DNA of 64,000 bases, taken from Asterionellopsis glacialis. Lineage: Eukaryota > Bacillariophyta > Plagiogrammaphyceae > Rhaphoneidales > Asterionellopsidaceae. The notes below the pieces were generated by a model, which saw only the letters and a list, made by a program, of their open reading frames with translations, was not told the DNA's origin and did no database searches. Positions 56,953-64,000 of this stretch are shown here, piece by piece (position 1 is the first letter of the stretch; each line of letters opens with the position of its first letter). A program made the position numbers and the translations under genes. Location: NCBI GenBank assembly GCA_014885115.2, contig WKLE02003470.1, forward strand, positions 1-64,000, in the 5' to 3' direction.

Positions 56953-59241
56953 ATGGCATCACCCAGGGAAAATTTCGCAAACGACGCTCGTCGACGTTCT
57001 ATTTTGACAGTGTACCAAGCTTCTCCTTTGTCCTATCAAGATTATTCAGGCAAAGAAAAAAAGTTGGATGGGATCGATCTTGAATCGGAAGAATATGCCT
57101 TACGAGAAGAACTTGCAAAATTTGATATTGATGTTGTTTGTAGATTTGCTACATCGAAACTTTTAGGTGATTTTCTTTCACAGGGGCACCAATATTTACA
57201 TTTTTCATGTCATGGTCATCCGAGATTTTTATTCATAGAAACAGAATACGGTGGATCACAACTGTTGGGTGTCGATGATAATTTAAAGGCCTGGATTAAG
57301 GCGGGTGGGAATAATTTAAATTTTGTATTTGTTTCGGCGTGTCATTCAAGAAAAGCAGGTGAAACATTCGTGGGTGCTGGCGTCGAACATGTAGTTTGTT
57401 GTGAAAAGAATGAACACTTACTTCACAATACCGCTGCCATTGTATTTTCTAGAGGATTTTATAGTAAATTGGCTAATGGCCTGACAATACAAAAGTCATT
57501 CGATCTTGCTGTTCATGATGTGATCAATTCTCATGAATTGCGTGATGCAGGGTTAGATCCCAATAAAGAAGCTGATAAATTTGCGCTCCTTCCCAAGGGA
57601 ACCAACCATGACATTATATTACCATTTGATCGAATCCCTCGCAATCAATCAATGTTAAATTTAACACGATCCTTGTCTAGATCGGAACTTGTACCAGTCC
57701 CACCTCAAATATTCATTGACCGACGAATGGACATATATCGTATTCTCAAGGCTATGTTTGCGGGAAAGTCCAAGGCACGTTTGGTACGTCTTACAGGTCC
57801 TACTGGGATTGGAAAAGTCAGCACAGCCAAATTTCTGGCCCAATACATGGATAAGAGACACATGTGGGGTGACCTTTTTTGGTTGCCCATTACGAATGGG
57901 CATGGGAAAGATGGTGCTGATATCATATCCAATTGGGACAATTTGTTTCAATTATTCCAAAATGATCAATGCCCAGCAAGTGATATGAAAACTTTGGATG
58001 CTTACAAGGATAATGTACATTCGATTCTTCATAAGCTTCATAATAGAAGAGCAACCCTCTTTATCAATACTACCAAACTTTCCATCAAGGGTGTTACGAA
58101 ATGTGGTATGTTTTTAGATGATTTGTTTGAATCCAAAAATCAAGTCAAGGTGATTGTCATTCATCGAGAAGGGGCACAAGTACTTTCTGAACATGATACT
58201 GGGTTTATTGTGACAGAAAAGGAATTTAGTCTTCCACCCTTGGACTTTTCATCCACGGTAGCCCTATTTGGTAAGAACTGTGATCATGTTACAAATTACC
58301 CAGCATTCTACAAGATGGTTTTGACGAATCGTTGTGAACTGACTTTCCGTTATATGGGCAGTGGTATTCCAGCAAATACCATCCTGGCAGCAAAGAACAT
58401 TGAGCTTTCCAAGTATAAACTTCTCCTTGAACGCAAGGGTATATTAATCGAAAATGACTTTCCAGAGGGTATGGATCCCAAAGCTATGTTTCGTCTCCTC
58501 GGCCAACGAGGTGCAAGCAGTCGACGCACTATTGGTGGGTATATGGAAGACTTTGAGCAGGAGGAGGAAGAAGAAAAGGCACCCCTTCGATCACAAGGTC
58601 AGGTCAAGAAACGGTTTGCACCATTGTTGGTCAAGGAGGGTCGAGTGTATCGTAAAAGTGTAACCACCTTTCTGCGGCATGCTGTCAAGGGCGAAAAAAT
58701 TGATGCTGTGATTTACGGAAAACATGAAAGCAAATACGTAGTCAAGGATGACAGCTGTTGGGTGGCCTGTGGTCGTGCCGCTGGAGAAGTTTATGTATTG
58801 ACAGAGAAGAATTTCCATGACTCCTACGATGTGAACAGTGGTAAAACCATCAAGAATAGTTCGACTCCACAGGCGGCTCGTCTTCGTCAAGAGGGGTTCT
58901 TGGAGTACAAGTCGATTCGTAAAGTTTGGGCTCGTAAAGTGGATGCACAAGATATGAATTTCTTCATGTACGGGAACAACAAGGATGATGAAGTATCATC
59001 CGGTGGTGAAGCCTACTTTAGAGCTCCATGGGATGAATCTATGCGTGTTGAACAAGGGGACTACCTCGTCATGCAGTATCCAGATAGAAGTGCTAGTGAG
59101 GGTATATATCGAATTGAGAGTTCAGTCTTTGGGTTTTCTTATGAAGAGGACACCGACGATCGAAAACAATGGGCTAAATATGCTTTGGCTGCCGGTGGTG
59201 TAGCTCTGTCCGCCCTGCTTGCTGTGAAAGTTCGTCGTTGA
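56953..59241 (+). CDS. CHAT-protease / degenerate STAND-NTPase / tail-anchored protein
   Basis: A single-exon, 762-residue protein. Residues 16-195 are a CHAT (caspase/separase-like) peptidase: DLESEEYALREEL, LHFSCHGHP with candidate catalytic His87, and FVSACHSRKAGETFVGAGVE with candidate Cys130. Residues about 253-450 form an NB-ARC/STAND-like module with P-loop GPTGIGKVS (Lys288) in which the usual Ser/Thr after Lys is Val. The Walker-B position reads LFINTT without Asp. After an acidic linker (EEEEEE, about 538), two similar small beta segments end in NFHDSYD and VFGFSYE. The last 23 residues are a hydrophobic helix with a basic KVRR end, a tail anchor for mitochondrial outer, peroxisomal or ER membrane. 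Cell-death or immune-like signalling is inferred. Confidence 0.85.
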   Translation: MASPRENFANDARRRSILTVYQASPLSYQDYSGKEKKLDGIDLESEEYALREELAKFDIDVVCRFATSKLLGDFLSQGHQYLHFSCHGHPRFLFIETEYGGSQLLGVDDNLKAWIKAGGNNLNFVFVSACHSRKAGETFVGAGVEHVVCCEKNEHLLHNTAAIVFSRGFYSKLANGLTIQKSFDLAVHDVINSHELRDAGLDPNKEADKFALLPKGTNHDIILPFDRIPRNQSMLNLTRSLSRSELVPVPPQIFIDRRMDIYRILKAMFAGKSKARLVRLTGPTGIGKVSTAKFLAQYMDKRHMWGDLFWLPITNGHGKDGADIISNWDNLFQLFQNDQCPASDMKTLDAYKDNVHSILHKLHNRRATLFINTTKLSIKGVTKCGMFLDDLFESKNQVKVIVIHREGAQVLSEHDTGFIVTEKEFSLPPLDFSSTVALFGKNCDHVTNYPAFYKMVLTNRCELTFRYMGSGIPANTILAAKNIELSKYKLLLERKGILIENDFPEGMDPKAMFRLLGQRGASSRRTIGGYMEDFEQEEEEEKAPLRSQGQVKKRFAPLLVKEGRVYRKSVTTFLRHAVKGEKIDAVIYGKHESKYVVKDDSCWVACGRAAGEVYVLTEKNFHDSYDVNSGKTIKNSSTPQAARLRQEGFLEYKSIRKVWARKVDAQDMNFFMYGNNKDDEVSSGGEAYFRAPWDESMRVEQGDYLVMQYPDRSASEGIYRIESSVFGFSYEEDTDDRKQWAKYALAAGGVALSALLAVKVRR

Positions 59242-59475
59242 CAGTAAGCAGTGATGAGAATCTCGGGTGTAACAAGATAGGGTTGCATAAACTTAGAAAC
59301 TGAGGAAATCCAACCCCAATGATGTAAATGAATTGTAAAAAAAGGTTTTTCATAAAAAATAATTTTAGTATACGGTACACATCTCTTTAGTATTCATTGT
59401 TCCCAATATATTGTTTTGAATTAAAAAAAAAAGATGCTGGAAATAGGGCATTTGTGTATGCTATACATCTTGCAC

Positions 59476-60064
59476 TTAGTTCAAATTCAATCCGGCAGCG
59501 GCAGGCTTGGTATCCTCTTCTTCCTTGTCTTCTTTTCCTTCCTTTTCTTTTTTTTCGGCCGCTGCCTTTTCTGCCTCTGCCAATGCCTCCTGGCCTTCCT
59601 TTAATTTCTTTGTCATGACTTCTTCCATTTCCTTCATCTTTTTAGGATCTTGCATGGTCTTTTTGGTTTGTTCGATATGTTGCTTGAATTGTGCATTTTC
59701 TGTAACTTTCTTCATGTGTGCTTGAAAGGCAGGGTCTTGCATCATTTTTTGTGCTTCTCTCATGATTTCAGGATCCTACATGATTCATTTGTGTTATTTT
59801 GTAACATCATTTTCATATACCATTCATTATCATAATCACCACCAACATTTGAAACCAAGTGTAGATTCATAATAATTTCAAAACGCATACAAAGAGTCAG
59901 ATACATGCACAAGTTTAAAAAAAAAAACTGTCAAAATGACTCAACACAAGCCGCAGATCGAGTTGATTCAACACAACCTAACACAACACAACACAACTCT
60001 TTAAAATTCTCACCTGCATATCCTTCATAAGTTGAGCGAGCATCATTGAGTTCATTTGAGCCAT
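59476..60064 (-). CDS. Small STI1/DP-repeat protein (Hop/Hip-like)
   Basis: Exons 60064-60014 (17 codons) and 59775-59476 join in phase 0 across a 238-bp intron to give 116 residues. Splicing rebuilds QLMKDMQDPEIMREAQKMMQ. The Met/Gln/Asp-Pro helical repeats (MQDPEIM, MQDPAFQ, MQDPKKM) are those of the STI1/DP domain of Hop, Hip and related Hsp70/Hsp90 cochaperones. No TPR or J domain accompanies it, so this is a minimal stand-alone version. A Lys/Glu/Ala-rich tail (about 75-116) ends in GLNLN. Diatom homologues may act as general stress proteins. The minus-strand gene ends about 235 bp from the CHAT gene, convergently. Confidence 0.8.
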
Positions 60065-61144
60065 GGTTGAATATATATATTTTTTAAATTGAAAAAAGTT
60101 ACAGTAACAATGTGTTGTGTCTGGAAATATGACGAAACTGAAGTCTTGTGGGATGTGCAGTTGTTGTTGTTATCACGGATCGTTTGTCTCTATATTTTTG
60201 ATACCCGCACAGAGATATACAAACAAAATTCAGTGCGTAGTTTGCGTTGTCCGCTGTCAATCCTGTGTATGTAAAACGTACATAAGGATATCTACGTGGA
60301 ACTTTTAGTGGCCACTGTGGAATACAACCTCTAGAGAGACTACTCCAGCTGCAGTACTTTTTCTACGTATGACTCTACTACAAGACGCTGTCCCACAGAG
60401 AATGAATCAAAATCAAATCTGACAAACGTATGCATCCATGTTGTAGCTTCAAGTTGGGGCAACCCCATATTTCTCAAATATCTGCTTTGTATTACTTTCC
60501 CGTACGGTGGAATGGGAACATTAGGGGTTATCCTTTCCAATATGCAAAAACTGGTGTTCATGGAGGAAGGTTCAAGTTCCGGGTTTCCTTGACGATTGCG
60601 GGGTCGTGTCCGGCACCGTTGGGCGACCGAGACATGCTAGCAACGGTCTGTGTATGCTGGCTCGTCTCGGACTCGCCGGCTCTATCATTCACACACCGTC
60701 CGTCCGTCCGCGTGTACGTCTCTGTGCTGCACCGTCCGTCTGTCTTTTCGGGAGGTTAGTTTCTCTAATTTTTCGATTTTTTTTGTTCACCTCGCGGCAC
60801 TGCTGCAGGATCTCTCCGTTCTAGAGAGAGATGCCCACATTTGCTACAACACGAAAGGTAGGTGTCTTATTGTCTTTGATTACGCCATCATTCTCAAAAG
60901 TCTCTTTCATGGAGCAACTGTTGGGTTTGCACAACTCCTACATTACAGTAACAATCCATATAGGAAATAACCTTTATTAGCTTTGCATAGGTTTTGGAAA
61001 AGGAAAGAGCACACGTGGTACACGCACACTTAAGAAGACTAGAGGACAAGACGTTGCAACACACCTGAAACCATCACCACCATATTTGGTGTTTGATTTA
61101 AATTTGTAAAAGGATAGTACAAATCACACACGACAAACATAAAT
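60065..61144. other. Divergent intergenic region
   Basis: About 1.08 kb. It has the second copy of the 18-bp element (60328-60345), a GC-richer patch at about 60595-60740 with CCGTCCGTCCGTCCG, and a TTCTAGAGAGAGA stretch (60820). An open frame on the minus strand (60340-60561) has no recognisable features. No gene is called. Confidence 0.45.
60328..60345. repeat. 18-bp element shared with 56193-56210
   Basis: Second exact copy of CCTCTAGAGAGACTACTC, about 265 bp upstream of the STI1-type gene start. Confidence 0.5.
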
Positions 61145-62037
61145 ATGGCATTTCGAAAACTTAAAATTCTTCTCGTAGGTCCTGTGGAATCCAAAATTGA
61201 TGTATTACAATCAAAATTAAGTTCCTTACAATCCAGCAAGGCAGGACCCTTTCATGCATGTTTTTGTGTAGGTACATTTGGATCCTCAGTCGTGGATATG
61301 CCATTGCCTGTTTATGTACAAGACTTTCATGGATCTGCACCAGTAGTAGAGAAAGAAGAACAAGATGAGCAACCAGAAGGGATTGTTTCCTTGGCGAAAA
61401 ATTTATTTTGGTTGAAAGGATCAGGAGGAGGAGGAGGAGGAGCTTCCGAATCAGAATCAGTTGCTGATATTTATGCCATTCCAATCTTGAATCAAAGTTT
61501 AGTCGTAGCTGTATGTCCACCGCGTGTACAAGTAGATACACAAAAGGCAAAACCAATCCAAGAAAAATTAAATCATGTATCCTATGTGGGGTGTGATTTG
61601 TTTTTAACGTCAGATTGGCCACAGGGTATTGAAACCGTCATACCCTCGAGTGCAACAACAACCACAACAACAAGTTACGATGCAGCAGAATTGGCCATGA
61701 GATCACGACCACGATACCATATAGCACCAGCCGTAGTCACTGCTGGCAATGATAGTGGTATGTACGTTCAATCGATGCCATTCCATCATTTACAATCTTC
61801 CTCGTCGACCCAACAAATTCGTCATGTGGGACGATTTATAGCTTTGAGTAATGTTGTACCCCCGGCAGAAGCCAAACAACGTGGCAAGGGAGGAAAATTT
61901 ATTCATGCCTTGGGTATTACACCCTTGCAAGATATGAGTATGGAAGAATTAGGTCAAATACCACCCAATACACAATCATGTCCTTATACAGATGAATCCT
62001 ATGAAAAAGATAATGCAATGGGTACCAGTTCTAGTAA

Positions 62038-62076
<39 letters not shown>

Positions 62077-63883
62077 ACAAAATTATGGCTTGTCCGAAGC
62101 TCAAGCTCGTCGTATCATGGCAGAATCCTCCTCGTCTACAGATGATCATCGATGGAAATCCTCCACCAAACGACCACGTGCCAGTGAGGAAAACAACAAC
62201 AATGACTCTAGTGCAGCAGTCGATCCAACGTGTTCTACTTTGTTTATTCATGGATTACATAAGGATGCCAGTGGTGCCTTGCAGACCGGGTCGGTAGTAT
62301 TGCTTCAAGCCTTTACCAAATATGGGATTCAAAAAGTACGACGACCACCATCATCCTCCAATAGTTATGCATTTTTAGAATTTCCATCTCATGAGCATGC
62401 CAAAACATGTTTAGAGGAAACATCGGGAGAAGTAATAGTGGCAGGAATTACATTACAATTAAAATGGGCAACAAAATCTAGTAAACAAGGTACCAATGGA
62501 CAACAACAACAACAACAATATCAACAGCAGCAACCACAACGAAAGAAACAACGATTGACGGAAGCCGAGGCCATGGATTCTTCTACCTTGTACTTTCGAT
62601 TACCACCACGTGTCTTATCTGCTGAATATAATGATACGACTGAACAATTACGACAATTAATGGAGCGGACATTAGAAAATGCGTTAGCCCAAGATGGTAG
62701 TGAAGAAGACGAAAAGGTGACAGCTGAAACAGAACCAGCACTTCAAGTCAAAGCCCGTATTATGGCAGCTACAGACAATACCAGTAGTAGTGCTGCTGAC
62801 AACAAGGATAGCAACAACGATGACGAAAACAAGGATAAGGATTTCGTACGACCACCAAGTACTAAAAATTATGGCTTTTTGGAATTTGCATCTCATGCTG
62901 CAGCTAGTATGGCATTGGCATCCTTAACAGGTAGTACAGATGGGGGGTTATTATTGGGAAAACAAAGTAACAATGGCCATACTGGTAGTAGTGGTATTGA
63001 TTTGGATAATGTGGAAACGTTATTAGAAGGAAAAGATAATTGTCGAGGTGTCGCGTTACATTGGGCCAAGGAACCACCACCACCCTTGTCCACAAAACAA
63101 CAAGAACGAAATAATAATGGTCTTGCCTTTCAACGACGTCATTTTCCACCTGACAGTCGTACCGATTGTTGGTTTTGTTTAGCCTCACCTAGTTGTGAAC
63201 GACACTTAATATCGTCTATCCATGATCAATGCTATGTCGCCATGCCCAAGGGTCCCGTCGATCCAGGACATGTCTTGTTGGTGCCAGTGACACATACATC
63301 ACGGGGTGTGTTGGGAGATGTCAAGGCAAGTGGGATTGCGGAAGAAATGGATGACTTGAAACGTAAATTACGTCAACATGCCAGGGATGTCTATGATAAA
63401 CATGTCTTTGTCTTTGAACGTGCTATTCAAACCAAGGGGGGGTACCATACACATATTCAATGTATACCCATTGACAAGGACGTATCCGGTACAAAATTAC
63501 AAGCTACCATGATGGGAATCGCCAAATCCATCCCTGGATTTGACTTGAAGGAAATTAATTCAGATTTAGCCTTGTCGGGGATTCTAAAGGGTACTGACGG
63601 TGACGATGACGACGATGGTGGTGATGGGGGATACTTTTATGCCGAAGTTCCAGTGACTGCTACAGAATTCAAGCGTTTTTTGTATAGAGATCGAGGAAGC
63701 GGTAGTACTGGTGAGAAGAAGAAACGTGCTGTCGTGCCACTACAATTTGGTAGAGAAGTTATTGCTTCCTTGTTGGGGAAACCTGATTTTGCCCACTGGA
63801 AAGCATGTGTCGTGGATGAAGAAAAGGAAACTGAATTAACTGTAGCATTTCGTGAATCGTTTGCAAAATATCATTCGGATTAA
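61145..63883 (+). CDS. CWF19-like protein (CWF19L1/Drn1) with RRM insertions
   Basis: A 912-residue single-exon protein. The N-terminus (KLKILLVGPVESKIDVLQSK, through SLVVAVCPPRV and GCDLFLTSDWPQGIE) is the CWF19L1/Drn1 metallophosphatase-like region. An RRM follows (about 362-443, STLFIHGLHKDASG and NSYAFLEFPSHEHA). A second, interrupted RRM-like segment runs from STLYFRLPP to NYGFLEFASHAAAS (about 480-600). The C-terminus holds CwfJ domains 1 and 2: DCWFCLASPSCERHLI, GPVDPGHVLLVPVTHTSRGV and the HIT-like GGYHTHIQCIPID. Drn1 cooperates with the debranching enzyme Dbr1 in intron-lariat turnover and late spliceosome steps. Low-complexity Thr (ACT repeat, 62037-62075) and Gln runs sit between domains. 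Confidence 0.92.
62037..62075. repeat. In-frame (ACT)n polythreonine repeat
   Basis: About twelve ACT codons in tandem within the CWF19-like gene, encoding a Thr run between the N-terminal region and the RRM. Confidence 0.9.
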
Positions 63884-64000
63884 AAAGAACTCATCTCAAC
63901 GACACAACGAATGTCATCATCGTTTGGAGAGCAACCTTTCTTCTAACAGACTAATTATAGAACAAATTGCATCTTGTCCTGCATATATCCAAGACAAGAC

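Noticed and set aside
60340..60561. Minus-strand 73-residue open frame
   Set aside because: Somewhat protein-like but with no family match, no clear exon partner and no leader; not called.
60560..60600. Possible tRNA T-arm (GGTTCAAGTTCC)
   Set aside because: No acceptor stem or anticodon arm can be formed with the upstream sequence.
60430..60759. Plus-strand 109-residue open frame in GC-richer spacer
   Set aside because: CCGT repeats and no recognisable motif; probably chance.

Overview
The window is nuclear DNA of a photosynthetic stramenopile, almost certainly a diatom. The best evidence is a four-exon fucoxanthin-chlorophyll a/c-binding protein (27386-28554) whose leader ends in an ATAFAP-type plastid import motif. 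A second plastid leader (ASFVTP) sits on a Rossmann-thioredoxin fusion. Introns are short (78-238 bp, GT-AG, mostly GTAAGT/GTGAGT donors). Genes are closely packed on both strands with AT-rich spacers full of GTT/CAA-type microsatellites. I could not assign a genus. There is no operon, transposon, CRISPR array, tRNA or rRNA that I can support.

Layout. 1-1983: gene remnant and diverged local duplications. 1984-5040: Mpv17-family protein, secreted protein of unknown role, and a tiny probable mitochondrial membrane protein. 5975-12940: a 2291-residue Arf-GEF with MABP, Sec7 and PH regions. 13111-15692: PDZ-ferredoxin protein and, divergently, ESCRT-III CHMP6/Vps20. 15867-19650: WD40-kinase-zinc-finger protein. 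20443-23967: MFS transporter and a small Cys-rich protein. 24453-28554: divergent plastid Rossmann-thioredoxin fusion and FCP antenna protein. 28899-34031: LETM1-like protein, tRNA adenosine deaminase, bromodomain-NET protein. 34796-46364: PMCA-type calcium pump and a 1951-residue HSP90-type ATPase/CUE/HExxH protein. 47529-50573: DUF4126-like membrane protein and GT10 fucosyltransferase. 51837-56179: cytochrome b561, XRCC4-like protein, LipB octanoyltransferase. 56953-63883: a CHAT-protease/NTPase/tail-anchor protein, an STI1-type cochaperone-like protein and a CWF19/Drn1 splicing factor with RRMs.

Ten genes were rebuilt across introns by matching donor, acceptor, phase and family sequence. 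In several cases the spliced product restores a family motif that the raw reading frame lacks (GEFNVFAG in the calcium pump, HELAHH in the ATPase protein). The genes are individually regulated neighbours with no shared pathway, although endomembrane traffic (Arf-GEF, CHMP6, GT10), plastid/mitochondrial maintenance and chromatin/RNA functions recur.

The most unusual item is the CHAT-NTPase protein at 56953-59241. It keeps a His/Cys protease dyad, has a degenerate nucleotide-binding core, and ends in a C-terminal membrane anchor. It looks like a eukaryotic relative of bacterial CHAT-type defence or cell-death effectors.
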